Shown piece by piece: positions 1-8,325 of a stretch of 64,000 bases of DNA (positions within the stretch are counted from its first letter, which is position 1; every line of letters starts with the position of its first letter). The notes beneath the pieces are model-generated. The model saw only the letters and a list, made by a program, of their open reading frames with translations. It made no database searches and was not told the DNA's origin. The DNA comes from Antricoccus suffuscus. Lineage in GTDB: Bacteria > Actinomycetota > Actinomycetes > Mycobacteriales > Antricoccaceae. The DNA is taken from contig NZ_PVUE01000001.1 in the NCBI RefSeq assembly GCF_003003235.1, forward strand, positions 434,001 through 498,000, read 5' to 3'. Position numbers and translations under genes: made by a program.

Positions 1-570
1 TCCGAATCCTGTTGCATAGGGGCCGGGCTCGACGCAGGTCACATGGATGCCGAAGTCGGCGACTTCTAGTCGAAGCGATTGGGACAGGCCTTCCACCGCC
101 CATTTGCTTGCGTGATAGGCGCCGAACTGTGGGAACGCGACGATCCCGCCTTCGCTGGTCACCTGGACGATGTGTCCACTGCCTTGCGCCCGCAGAATCG
201 GCAGGACGGCTTGGGTGACCCAGAGCATGCCTAGGAAGTTCGTCTCGAGCGATGTGCGTATCTCATGCTCGCGAAGCTCCTCGACCATCCCGACCTGACC
301 GAACCCGGCATTGTTGATCACCACGTCGAGACGACCGAAGTGCTGATGAGCCTCACCCACGGCGTGGGTTACCTGTGTTCGGTTGGTGACGTCGAGCTGT
401 AGAGGCAGGACTGCGTCGCCGTAGCGGACGACCAGGTCGTCGAGCCGGTCGACTGAACGCGCGGTGGCGGCCACCTGGTCGCCGCGCTCGAGTGCAGCCT
501 CCGTCCATTCGCGTCCGAACCCGTTCGAGGCGCCGGTGATGAACCACGTCTTGTGATTTGTCTCGGTCAT
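1..570 (-). CDS. Short-chain dehydrogenase/reductase (SDR), 3' end cut by window edge
   Basis: NAD(P)-dependent oxidoreductase of the classical SDR fold, 190 codons visible with no stop before the window edge. Reading from ATG at 570, the cofactor motif TGASNGFG lies at residues 13-20. An NNAG motif follows near residue 80 and a YHASK active-site motif near residue 150, so the enzyme looks catalytically competent. The spacing resembles the subfamily often annotated as oxidoreductase or short-chain dehydrogenase near LysR regulators. It is transcribed divergently from the LysR gene at 681, with a palindrome in the 110-bp gap that may be the shared operator. The substrate cannot be inferred. 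Confidence 0.9.
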   Translation of the reverse strand, partial: MTETNHKTWFITGASNGFGREWTEAALERGDQVAATARSVDRLDDLVVRYGDAVLPLQLDVTNRTQVTHAVGEAHQHFGRLDVVINNAGFGQVGMVEELREHEIRTSLETNFLGMLWVTQAVLPILRAQGSGHIVQVTSEGGIVAFPQFGAYHASKWAVEGLSQSLRLEVADFGIHVTCVEPGPYATGFG

Positions 571-583
571 CTGTCTCCCAATC

Positions 584-603
584 GGTTGAGGGTTTCCTCA
601 ACC
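584..603. promoter_or_regulatory. Perfect 8-bp inverted repeat between the divergent SDR and LysR genes (candidate operator)
   Basis: GGTTGAGG at 584-591 and CCTCAACC at 596-603, separated by GTTT. It sits 14 bp upstream of the SDR start and about 80 bp upstream of the LysR start, the expected place for a regulator controlling both genes. The regulator that binds it is inferred, not shown. Confidence 0.5.
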
Positions 604-680
604 ATGCGCCACTTCTGCTCTGTTCTGTAGCGACGATTTGGCACTCATGCCCTGCGCAAAACGCATGGCACAATTGGCTA

Positions 681-1597
681 ATGATCGACGATGTGACACT
701 GTTCGGCCTGAAGGTGCTGCGGCAGGTGGCAGCCACCGGGTCGTTCGCCGCCGCCGCGAGCGAGTTGGGTTATACGCAGTCCGCAGTGTCTCGGCAGATG
801 GCCGCTCTTGAAGCGGCCGTCGGGGAGCAGTTGTTCGAACGCGAGCGGCGTGGCGTAAGACTAACGCCGGCCGCCGAGATCGTCCTTTCCGGCGCGACGC
901 GCGCCCTCGCCGAGCTGGAGACGACAGGCCAGCAACTCGCTGGCCTTCGCGACCGCGCAGCCGGCCGTTGGTGATCGGGGCCTTCCCGACGGCCTGTGCC
1001 GTGCTCGTTCCGCGTACGGTGGCTGCGCTGCTCAACGCCCATCCGGCCCTGCAGGTCGTCATCGACGAGGCGGCCACCCCTGTCTTGCTGCGCCGACTAC
1101 GAGCCCGGCGTCTCGACGTAGCGCTCGTAGCGTTGGGGACCGCGCCGGCCGAAAGCGATGTCACCAGCTTTCGTGCGCACGCCCTACCCGTCGTGGGACT
1201 GCGGATCGCAGTCCCTGCTGATCACCGCTTGGCGCGCCGCCGCACCGTCCAGCCGCGCGAACTCGCCGACGAAGCCTGGATCGCAGGCGTGGGAAGCCCT
1301 GGCGAACCGCAATTCGGCGCCTGGCCCACCGTTGGTGAACCCCGCATTGCTTACACCGTGCGACATTGGACCACCCGGCTCGGCCTCGTGGCCGCGGGCC
1401 TCGGTATCACCGTGCTGCCCGGGACGATGGCCAGCACGGTTCCCGCCGATGTCCGCGTGTTGACGGTGCACGATCGTTCCTACGCCGGGGGCAACAGCAC
1501 AATATTGACCCGCAGCGACCCGGGACGCGCGACGGACTTGGCCGTCAACGCCCTACTCGAGCAGGCCAGTGCACTACGAGCTCAAGCGAACGACTAA
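681..1597 (+). pseudogene. LysR-family transcriptional regulator broken by a one-base frameshift
   Basis: The first frame (681-974) encodes a normal LysR helix-turn-helix: residues 1-60 contain the RQVAATGSFAAAA and GYTQSAVSRQMAALE segments. It then stops at TGA 972-974. The second frame (from about 968 to 1597) continues the same protein exactly, from VIGAFPTACAVLVPRTV into a substrate-binding domain. Restoring one T at the CGT-TGG junction near 968 would give a continuous protein of about 305 residues, the family's usual size. No recognised slippery heptamer is present, so this is either a real inactivating deletion or a sequencing error. The gene is divergent from the SDR at 570. Confidence 0.85.
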
Positions 1598-1717
1598 AGA
1601 ACGTGTTCGTATGGCGCTGCGAGTTGTGAGGAGCCTGGCACTCGTACCCGCGTACCGATTGTCCAGCCACGGAAGCCTCGGATCGCTGCAGCATCCGATA
1701 GGTTCCCGATATGGCGC

Positions 1718-2224
1718 TCAAGCCGGATGCCGCGGATGCCGCTGTGTGTTGATCTGGTCGAGGCCGACGATGTAGCAAGCCAGCGCGAGCGCGAAGCATC
1801 CCGCCATGATCATCGACGAGTAGTCCTTGTTGAAGCTGAGGAAGCTCGCCCCGTTGAATGCCGCGCCGATGATAGCGAGCAGTCCGACGAGCGCGGCAGC
1901 GATAGGGCCACGCTGGCCGTAGCGCACCGCCGCAATGAGCCCGGCGATGCTGGCGAGCACCATCGCCAGGCCGAGAGCGACGTGCGCGGCCAGCCACACT
2001 CCACCGTCCGGCACTGCCCAGCCGATGCTGTCGGCGATCCCCGACAGGTAGCCGGCAGGGTGCGCTCCGGGATGCTTGGAAGGGATAGGGACGAACAAGT
2101 TCACTATCATGCCCAGCACGAATTGGATCAGCAAAAGCAAACACAGCGTCAGGTCCAGGCGCCGCAGCACGACGTGCGCGTCGCCGATAGCGCGTCGGCC
2201 GGAGGTTGCCTGTCTTGCACTCAC
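1718..2224 (-). CDS. Small four-helix integral membrane protein, function unknown
   Basis: 168 residues with four hydrophobic segments at about 25-45, 76-100, 108-126 and 135-155. The loop between helices 1 and 2 holds PIPSKHPGAHP, and an NGASFLSFNKDY segment precedes helix 4. I do not recognise the family with confidence. The start is a GTG whose GAGGGG stretch is too close to be an ideal ribosome site, so the true start may be a few codons downstream. It lies just downstream of the broken lipoprotein at 2230-2449 on the same strand, and the two could once have been an operon. Confidence 0.7.
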   Translation of the reverse strand: MSARQATSGRRAIGDAHVVLRRLDLTLCLLLLIQFVLGMIVNLFVPIPSKHPGAHPAGYLSGIADSIGWAVPDGGVWLAAHVALGLAMVLASIAGLIAAVRYGQRGPIAAALVGLLAIIGAAFNGASFLSFNKDYSSMIMAGCFALALACYIVGLDQINTQRHPRHPA

Positions 2225-2229
2225 GCCCC

Positions 2230-2449
2230 TCAGTATCGTCCGACGTTTGCGCGATCACCATCGGAAGTCGCCCTGATCCCGCCACCGGTCTGGCTCGTCG
2301 CCGCAAGCGGATCGCGGTGTGGGTTGCTCGCGGTCCCGTCCGGGTCAGCCCGGCGTACTACTCGAACAGGCCGCCACGGCGGACAGTCCAATAAACGTCA
2401 AGCCAGTGCCGACCACGGCACGGCGGGTGAGAGGTGCTGCTTCGGTCAT
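2230..2449 (-). pseudogene. Remnant of a secreted lipoprotein (possibly Rieske-type), frameshifted and truncated
   Basis: ATG at 2449 follows a GAAGGA ribosome site and opens a 34-residue peptide with a twin-arginine-like TRRAVVG start, a hydrophobic stretch and the lipobox SAVAAC with Cys28. A TGA then stops it at 2345. In the next frame the sequence continues as plausible protein (LAATSQTGGGIRATSD) and ends at TGA 2230-2232, which suggests a frameshift. LAAT-x(4)-GGGI resembles the start of actinobacterial Rieske lipoproteins, but no iron-sulfur ligands follow, so the family is a guess. From 2450 to 2638 I see no gene, only the leader of the next gene. Confidence 0.5.
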
Positions 2450-2638
2450 GGCGGTAGTCCTTCCGTCATAGACGTCGGTCAGATCTCTACACCGACCCGG
2501 ACCGAGAACGTTCAACTACCGGCGTAGCGGAATTGATCGAATCGGCCAGATTCTTGCGGGAACTGGGCGTTCACCCTACGTTCAATCAGAAGCCAGAGTT
2601 CAACGAGAAGCCGCGAGCAACTAGGGAGCCGACATTTC

Positions 2639-3748
2639 ATGCTGACCAAGGCCGACGACTACCCGATCCACCAGACCCCGGATCCCGTCGCTTTCGCGGG
2701 CACGGATCGCAACTTCTACGATCGCTACTTCTTCAACGGATATACGCGCACTGGTGATGTCTTCTTCAGCGCCGCACTTGGGGTGTACCCGCAGTTGAAC
2801 ATCACGGACGCGTCGTTCTGCCTGGTGCACAAGGGTGTGCAGCACAACGTGCACGCCTCGCGGCATCTGGGTATGGAGCGGCTGGACACCGAGGTCGGGC
2901 CGATCAAGGTCACGGTCCTGGAACCGCTGCGGTCACTGCGGGTTACGGTCGACAGCAACGATCAGGGCATCACCGCCGACCTGACCTTCCACGCGCGCGC
3001 CGTACCGGTGCAGGAACCACGGTTCACTCGCCGCAACGGACCCCGCGTATTCATGGACGTCACGCGCATGACGCAGAACGGCACGTGGGAAGGCTGGATC
3101 GAGATCGCCGGCGAGCGGATCGACGTATCCCGCGACCAGTACGTCGGCACCCGCGACCGATCATGGGGTGTGCGCCCAGTCGGCGCACCCGACGCGCAAC
3201 CTCTCGCGCCCGCGATGCCGCCCCAGTTCTACTGGCTCTGGGCACCGCTGAACTTCGACGACCGGATCACGCTCTTTCATCAGAACGACGACGCGGCGGG
3301 CGATTCGTGGAATATCAGTGGGGTCATGTGTGGCCTGGACGGTGCCGAGCCGGAGAAGATGGAGAAGAGCCGCGCAGAGATCACCTACCTGCCCGGCTCG
3401 CGGTATGCGAAGTCCGCGACGATCTTCTTCGACCACAAGAGCGGCGGTCAGACGCGGATCGACCTGACGCCGAAGTGGAATTTCTACATGCTCGGCCTGG
3501 GTTATGGCCATCCGGATTGGACGCACGGTGGGCATAAAGGGCCGCTCGTTGTCGGCGGTGAAAGCTTCAAGCTGTCCGACATCACCAGCTACCACCCACC
3601 GCATCTGCATATTCAGGCGTTCGTGACCGCGACGCTGACCTCGCCGGACGGTACGACGCGCGACGGCTGCGGCGTACTCGAGCAGCTCATCATCGGGCCG
3701 CACGCGCCGTCTGGCTTCAAAGACGTCCTCGATCCGTACGAAGGCTGA
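2639..3748 (+). CDS. Conserved protein with lipocalin-like (CrtC/AttH-type, DUF7064/7065-like) architecture
   Basis: 369 residues without signal peptide or membrane helix. It has many aromatic, beta-rich stretches, such as the FYDRYFFNGYTR segment near residues 22-33, WGVRPVG near 178 and QFYWLWAPL near 200. The layout matches the AttH/CrtC-like proteins found beside APH-fold kinases in actinobacteria. No catalytic motif is evident; a ligand-binding or hydratase-like role is only possible. The next gene starts 10 bp downstream and encodes an APH-fold phosphotransferase, so the two are very probably cotranscribed. The ATG is preceded by GGAGCCGACATTTC, which offers a ribosome site. Confidence 0.7.
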   Translation: MLTKADDYPIHQTPDPVAFAGTDRNFYDRYFFNGYTRTGDVFFSAALGVYPQLNITDASFCLVHKGVQHNVHASRHLGMERLDTEVGPIKVTVLEPLRSLRVTVDSNDQGITADLTFHARAVPVQEPRFTRRNGPRVFMDVTRMTQNGTWEGWIEIAGERIDVSRDQYVGTRDRSWGVRPVGAPDAQPLAPAMPPQFYWLWAPLNFDDRITLFHQNDDAAGDSWNISGVMCGLDGAEPEKMEKSRAEITYLPGSRYAKSATIFFDHKSGGQTRIDLTPKWNFYMLGLGYGHPDWTHGGHKGPLVVGGESFKLSDITSYHPPHLHIQAFVTATLTSPDGTTRDGCGVLEQLIIGPHAPSGFKDVLDPYEG

Positions 3749-3758
3749 GGGGCTGGCC

Positions 3759-4793
3759 GTGGAAGATCTCGCTGGGCGGCTCGCCGCCTACCTGCAACAT
3801 CGGATGCCTGCGGTCTCGAACGTCGATATCCGCGACCTACGCCGCATGCACGGTGGCGCGAGTCGCGAGACGTACTGCCTGACGGCGACGTGGGACGACG
3901 GCGGAAGCACGGTGTCGCGGCCGCTGGTGTTGCGCCGCGATCCAGTGGCGAGTCTCATCGAGACCGAGCGCGATCTCGAATACAGCGCCTACCGCGCGTT
4001 TCATCCCACTGGGCTGCCGGTGCCCGAGCCGGTCTTCCTCGAGACGGACTCGAAGTGGCTCGACCGGCCGTTTTTCGTGATGGAACAGATCGAGGGCTGC
4101 CTGCCCGGGTCCTTCCTCGCACCTGAGCCGTACGGCGAGAAGGCCGCCGTCGTCGGAGAGCAGTTCTGGACCCACCTTGGCCATATCGCCAAGGCCGATC
4201 CCGACGAGATCGGCTTCGCGATGGCTCGGCTGGAGCCGAGTGAGTGCTGGAAGCGTGAGCTGGCGAAGTGGGAGAAGGTCATCGACGAAGATGAGCTTGC
4301 GCCGCAACCAATCGCGCGGGCCGCCATCCGGTGGCTAAGGAGTTATCCTCCATCGCCGGCGGAGAAGATCTCCGTCGTGCATGGGGACTACCGCACCGGC
4401 AACTTCCTGTGCAACGACGACGGTGAGATCAAGGCGATTCTCGACTGGGAGATGTGCCATCTCGGTGACCCGTTGGAGGATGTCGCGTGGGCGTCCGATC
4501 CTTTATGGGCCAACGAGAATCCAGAGCGGCCCGGCGGCATGATCGCTCGTGATGAGGGGGTTCGCCTGTGGGAGAAGGCAAGCGGGCTTACCGCTGACCC
4601 GTCGCGGCTGCGGTGGTGGGAGATCTTCAACTCGCTCAAGGCGCTCGCCATCTGGATCTCGGCCGGCAAGGAGTACCAGATCGGCGCGAGCGGTGACCCG
4701 CTGCTGGTGTTCTCGAGCTGGTACCCGATGAGCGTGCACAACCGGCACCTCGCGAAGCGGATTGCGACGTTACGTAAGGAGGCACGCGCATGA
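3759..4793 (+). CDS. Phosphotransferase family protein (APH/choline-kinase fold, ACAD10-like)
   Basis: 344 residues of the aminoglycoside-phosphotransferase fold. The Brenner motif VVHGDYRTGNF (H-x-D-x4-N) lies near residues 207-217 and the metal-binding LDWEMCHLGDPLEDVAW near 228-244, so the ATP and Mg sites look intact. Members of this branch in actinobacteria and in mammalian ACAD10/11 phosphorylate hydroxy acids or hydroxyacyl-CoA and usually stand beside acyl-CoA enzymes, not resistance genes. Here the gene sits between a lipocalin-like protein and a small helical protein, with a 4-base overlap with the latter. A role in acyl or steroid-like catabolism is inferred. Confidence 0.85.
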   Translation: MEDLAGRLAAYLQHRMPAVSNVDIRDLRRMHGGASRETYCLTATWDDGGSTVSRPLVLRRDPVASLIETERDLEYSAYRAFHPTGLPVPEPVFLETDSKWLDRPFFVMEQIEGCLPGSFLAPEPYGEKAAVVGEQFWTHLGHIAKADPDEIGFAMARLEPSECWKRELAKWEKVIDEDELAPQPIARAAIRWLRSYPPSPAEKISVVHGDYRTGNFLCNDDGEIKAILDWEMCHLGDPLEDVAWASDPLWANENPERPGGMIARDEGVRLWEKASGLTADPSRLRWWEIFNSLKALAIWISAGKEYQIGASGDPLLVFSSWYPMSVHNRHLAKRIATLRKEARA

Positions 4794-5245
4794 AACCCGA
4801 CGTACCTGTTGTGATGGGCGGCTTCCTCGCCGCCTTGGCCACGGAGATCGCGCCGAACCTCGGCGGCGAGTACTCGGCTGGAAACGCTTCGACTATGGGA
4901 CTAGCGCTGTTCTTCGCGGGGCAGGAATTCGAGCGTGCGGCGGAAATCCGGGTGCGTGAGAATACCGAGATGCGAGAGTTGTTTGCGGATGCCCAGGCCA
5001 GCGACGTCGTTGCTGATGAGGCACTGCGCGCCCGACTGCGCGAAGCGTCGAAGGGTACGGACGAGTCGCTGGCGATCAGCGCCTTGGACCAATCGAACGC
5101 GGAGCTCAAGACGCTACTGATCGATATGCAGGTCGCGCTCGAAGCATCGACCACGACTTCCGCGGCGCAACTCGAGGACAAGGTGTGGAACCACCTGGTG
5201 GGTTCAGCGGAACGCCGCAAGCTGGTGCTTCCGCCGACGGCCTAG
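4790..5245 (+). CDS. Small conserved alpha-helical protein, partner of the APH-fold kinase
   Basis: 151 residues, almost entirely helical and rich in Ala and Glu, with no signal peptide. The start ATG overlaps the stop of the kinase gene (ATGA), which indicates translational coupling. I recognise the pairing with APH-fold proteins in actinobacteria but know no function. The last three codons ACG-GCC-TAG form one arm of the terminator shared with the opposing gene. Confidence 0.75.
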   Translation: MKPDVPVVMGGFLAALATEIAPNLGGEYSAGNASTMGLALFFAGQEFERAAEIRVRENTEMRELFADAQASDVVADEALRARLREASKGTDESLAISALDQSNAELKTLLIDMQVALEASTTTSAAQLEDKVWNHLVGSAERRKLVLPPTA

Positions 5246-5267
5246 CGACCGTCTGCTGCTAGGCCGT
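5237..5267. terminator. Bidirectional hairpin terminator containing both stop codons
   Basis: ACGGCCTAG (5237-5245) and CTAGGCCGT (5259-5267) form a perfect 9-bp stem with a 13-base loop. Each arm is the final Thr-Ala-stop of one of two convergent genes, so the hairpin works for transcripts from both sides. No U-tract follows. Confidence 0.6.
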
Positions 5268-5852
5268 CCAGTCCGGCGAGCGGCCCAGCAAGGCGAGGAT
5301 CTGGTCAAGTGGCGCGGCGTGCGAGGGCACCGATTGGGCCGGGGCGAACGCGGCACCGTCAGACTTGCGTTCGTCGCCGTTGGGTACGGCGGCGGCGATT
5401 TTCAGCGCTATATCTGCGATGTCGGGATCGAGCTCGACACTCTCGCCGATCGACTGGGCGACATCCCAGCTGTGTACGACGTAGTCGATGAGGTGGAAGC
5501 CGATCGCCTGCTTACCTGGAAACGTGATGTCCTCGCTGATCTCGGGCAGCGCGAACTGACGCTCAAGAACGTCCTCGAGGGAAAACGCGGTGACGACGTG
5601 CTCGGCCGCGGCGGCGTACTCCGCTACCGGATGGGTGCCCACCGAACGCAGTTCCCAGACGCCCCGTTCCGCGCCGTTGCCCGCGGCCGCCGCCGCAAAG
5701 CCGTAGTGCTGCGTGATCATGTGCTCGAGCAGGTCACGCAGCGTCCAGCCCGCGCACGGTGTTGGCCGGTCGAGATCGCTGGCGCTGACGTTGGAGACCG
5801 TGTTGGTGCTCAGTTGGATGACGCGTTCGTGGACTTCCCGGATGTCGCTCAT
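5259..5852 (-). CDS. TIGR03086-type metal-binding protein (DinB/MDMPI fold)
   Basis: 197 residues. The N-terminal DLDRPTPCAGWTLRDLLEHM signature (about residues 26-45) and the later HLIDYVVHSWDVA segment supply the conserved histidines of the four-helix DinB-like fold, related to mycothiol-dependent maleylpyruvate isomerase. I chose the ATG at 5852 because GAAGGAGA lies just upstream; an in-frame extension to 5972 is probably not translated. Family members are thought to be thiol-dependent metalloenzymes, with mycothiol the likely thiol in actinobacteria. It follows a second DinB-fold gene (start 6664) by 32 bp, so the two are likely cotranscribed. Confidence 0.85.
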   Translation of the reverse strand: MSDIREVHERVIQLSTNTVSNVSASDLDRPTPCAGWTLRDLLEHMITQHYGFAAAAAGNGAERGVWELRSVGTHPVAEYAAAAEHVVTAFSLEDVLERQFALPEISEDITFPGKQAIGFHLIDYVVHSWDVAQSIGESVELDPDIADIALKIAAAVPNGDERKSDGAAFAPAQSVPSHAAPLDQILALLGRSPDWTA

Positions 5853-5884
5853 GGAGTCTCCTTCACTAGTGCTCGGTGGTGCCG

Positions 5885-6664
5885 TTAGGACCAGCTGATG
5901 CGTGACCGCTCCCGCCACAGGTCGAGTACGTCGGCTTGCCCGCGGACTGTGATCTCGGCGCCCCGATTCCACAGGCCGAGCAGCAGTTGTGCCGCCGTAC
6001 CGGCAAAAGTAGCGTCTGGGTAATTGGCCCGCATCGGCTCAGTGACGATCCGCTCGGCGATCGTAAGTGTCCACGCTCGAGCGGCGTCGTCTGGAGCGAT
6101 GGAGAGCGTCACGGGATTCGCCCGGTCCCATTGCGCGTCATGCCGTGTGACAAATCCGGAGACAATCTCGTCGATCCCGTCGAGCGCGACTGCCGAGTCG
6201 AGCGCTACTTCAGCCGCCACAGGGACCCTACCCAGCCGCGCGGATAGGGCATCGACGCTGTGGATGGTTGTCTCGAAGGCCTGCCGGCGCGCCCAGAACC
6301 GTCGTGGGGGAGGGGCGTCGTTGAGGAACACCATCGCCTCGGCATCGTCCGGCGCCGACTCCAGCGTGGTTAGCAGATCGCGGACCCCCTCGGCGTACCA
6401 CTCGAGGAGGCGGGGGCGCGGAATCTCCCGGAGATAGTCCGTGTGATCGTCTGGTTCGGCGCCCTGTTGGTGAAACTGCCACGCAGCCCATCGATGGACC
6501 ATGCCTTGATGCGCCACCAGATCCGCCACCGTCCAGTCGGGGCAGGTGGGCACGGATGCATCGAGTCCGGCGGTCGCCGCATGGTCGGCGAGCAACGCGC
6601 CAGCAGATCGAATCACATCCAGATGCGCGGCGAGCTCAAGAGAAGTGGGCACGAGAATCAGCAT
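5885..6664 (-). CDS. Maleylpyruvate isomerase family (TIGR03083-type) mycothiol-dependent enzyme
   Basis: 259 residues. The N-terminal half is a DinB-like four-helix domain (CPDWTVADLVAHQGMVHRWA near 41-60, with the metal-binding histidines), followed by an SCP2-like C-terminal domain holding LLLGLWNRGAE. This matches the MDMPI_N plus C-terminal arrangement of mycothiol-dependent maleylpyruvate isomerase relatives. The substrate is unknown. It heads a two-gene transcript divergent from the acyl-CoA ligase at 6772, with a perfect palindrome between them. Confidence 0.85.
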   Translation of the reverse strand: MLILVPTSLELAAHLDVIRSAGALLADHAATAGLDASVPTCPDWTVADLVAHQGMVHRWAAWQFHQQGAEPDDHTDYLREIPRPRLLEWYAEGVRDLLTTLESAPDDAEAMVFLNDAPPPRRFWARRQAFETTIHSVDALSARLGRVPVAAEVALDSAVALDGIDEIVSGFVTRHDAQWDRANPVTLSIAPDDAARAWTLTIAERIVTEPMRANYPDATFAGTAAQLLLGLWNRGAEITVRGQADVLDLWRERSRISWS

Positions 6665-6713
6665 GTCATGCAGGTCATTTGTGTGCCAAGCCGATTTTCG
6701 GGGGCCATAGCCG

Positions 6714-6731
6714 ACAGTCCAATTGGACTGT
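6714..6731. promoter_or_regulatory. Perfect 18-bp palindrome, likely operator
   Basis: ACAGTCCAATTGGACTGT is fully self-complementary with no spacer. It lies 50 bp from the start of the DinB-type gene (minus) and 41 bp from the ligase gene (plus). Size and placement fit a TetR- or GntR-type operator controlling both transcripts. No regulator gene is adjacent. Confidence 0.6.
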
Positions 6732-6771
6732 AGATTGGCGTGAACCTGTCAGACCATGAATTGGGGACCTC

Positions 6772-8325
6772 ATGATCACCGCCGAACTAATCCGGCGCGG
6801 CGCCGAACGGTACGCCGACCGCACCGCCCTTGTGTACGTCGATGGCGTCAACGCCGACCGTGCTCTGACCTACCGCGAGGTCAATGACGCGTCCAACCAG
6901 ATCGCAAACGTGCTGATCGCGCGCGGCATCGCCAAGGGACAGCGTGTCGCTCTGCTAATCGGCAACGGGCCGTGGTCGGTGTCAGTCGACTTCGCCTGCG
7001 TCAAAGCGGGAGTGACCCGAGTGCCGCTCAACGGGCGGCTGTCGCTGGCCGAGCATCAGCACATGCTCGAGGAGACCGAGTCGACCGTGTTGATCCACGA
7101 CGAGGCGTTGACCGGCCGCGCGGAGGAGCTTCTTTCGCACCTGCCGCAAATCACTGCTCTTGGGCTTGGCGCGCCGGCGGCGGGCGGCGGTGACGACCTG
7201 CTTGAGGTGATCGCCGACGTACCGGCCGACGACCCGCGCGTCCCGCTGGACCCGAGCGACCCGCTGATGTGGCTCTACACGTCCGGTACGACGGGCAAGC
7301 TCAAGGCCGTCGAGCACACGCAGGGCAGCTACGCGGGGATCGTCGCCAACATTCTCGCCAACCTCGTCTCACCTGGGCTGAGCTCGAGCATGCTGCATGC
7401 CGCGTCCCTCGTGCACGCCAGCGGCACCTTCGTGGTGCCGTACTGGCTCCGCGGCGGGCTGTCCGTCGTACTTCCCGGGTTCGATCCCAAGCTGTACGTC
7501 GCAACGATCGAGAAGTACAAGATCACCGAGGTCAACCTCGTCCCCACCATGATCGGGATGCTGTTTACCACCGGCGTACTGGATGGCGCGGACACGACCT
7601 CACTGGACACGATCGTCTACGGCGCGAGCCCGATGCCGCGGCCGGTCCTGCAGAACGCTATTGATCACTGGGGCCCGAAGCTCGTGCAGTACTACGGGCA
7701 GACCGAGGCGCCGCTATGCATGACCGTGCTCGACAAGGACGATCACGCCGATCCGGCGTTGTGGGCATCGTGCGGTCATCCGACAGTCGATGCCGAGATC
7801 GAGCTGACCGACGATGACGGCAACGTCGTACCGGATGGTGAGATAGGCGAGATCCGGGTCCGCGCGCCGTTTGGCATGTCTGGCTATACGAACGCCCCGG
7901 AGCTCAACGCCGAGATGCTGGCGCCGGGTGGCTGGATCCGCACCCGCGACATGGCTCGCCGCGACGGCCGTGGCTATCTTTACCTGGTTGACCGACGTAG
8001 CGACATGATCGTCACCGGCGGTTACAACGTGTATCCGCGTGAGGTCGAGGACGTGCTGTTGACGCACCCCGCCGTCGCCGAGGCCGCCGTCGTCGGCGCG
8101 CCGGATGAAAAGTGGGTCGAGGCGGTGACTGCATTCGTCACCCTCAAGCCAGGCTCCGAGGCGACCGAGGCGGAGCTTCAGCAGCTCGTGGCCGGCGAGC
8201 TCGCTCGCTACAAGATCCCGAAGTCGGTGACATTCGTCGATGACATCCCGAAGTCTGCGGTCGGCAAGATCTTGCGCCGTGCGTTACGCGATCCGCTGTG
8301 GGCCAACGAAGAAGGGCAGAAGTAA
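6772..8325 (+). CDS. Acyl-CoA synthetase (AMP-forming, ANL superfamily)
   Basis: 517 residues. The enzyme activates a carboxylic acid to its acyl-adenylate and then its CoA thioester. The phosphate-binding motif LYTSGTTGKLK lies at residues 168-178, and YGQTEAP near 306 is the adenine-site motif. RTRDMARRDGRGYLYLVDRRSD near 382 and the hinge lead to the catalytic Lys in PKSAVGKILRR near the C-terminus, so the enzyme is complete. It overlaps the next gene, an enoyl-CoA hydratase, by one base (TAATG), making a coupled ligase-hydratase unit. The chain or ring type of the acid cannot be told. Confidence 0.93.
   Translation: MITAELIRRGAERYADRTALVYVDGVNADRALTYREVNDASNQIANVLIARGIAKGQRVALLIGNGPWSVSVDFACVKAGVTRVPLNGRLSLAEHQHMLEETESTVLIHDEALTGRAEELLSHLPQITALGLGAPAAGGGDDLLEVIADVPADDPRVPLDPSDPLMWLYTSGTTGKLKAVEHTQGSYAGIVANILANLVSPGLSSSMLHAASLVHASGTFVVPYWLRGGLSVVLPGFDPKLYVATIEKYKITEVNLVPTMIGMLFTTGVLDGADTTSLDTIVYGASPMPRPVLQNAIDHWGPKLVQYYGQTEAPLCMTVLDKDDHADPALWASCGHPTVDAEIELTDDDGNVVPDGEIGEIRVRAPFGMSGYTNAPELNAEMLAPGGWIRTRDMARRDGRGYLYLVDRRSDMIVTGGYNVYPREVEDVLLTHPAVAEAAVVGAPDEKWVEAVTAFVTLKPGSEATEAELQQLVAGELARYKIPKSVTFVDDIPKSAVGKILRRALRDPLWANEEGQK

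Noticed and set aside
957-980. Programmed ribosomal frameshift in the LysR gene
   Set aside because: No slippery heptamer, pseudoknot or stimulatory site is visible; deletion or sequencing error is simpler.
1727-2527. 266-codon plus-strand frame
   Set aside because: It spans the antisense of the membrane protein and the lipoprotein remnant and has low-complexity Arg/Ala/His composition; no recognisable domain.
3759-4793. Aminoglycoside resistance gene
   Set aside because: The kinase belongs to the ACAD10-like branch next to metabolic genes; the general APH motifs alone do not indicate antibiotic substrates.
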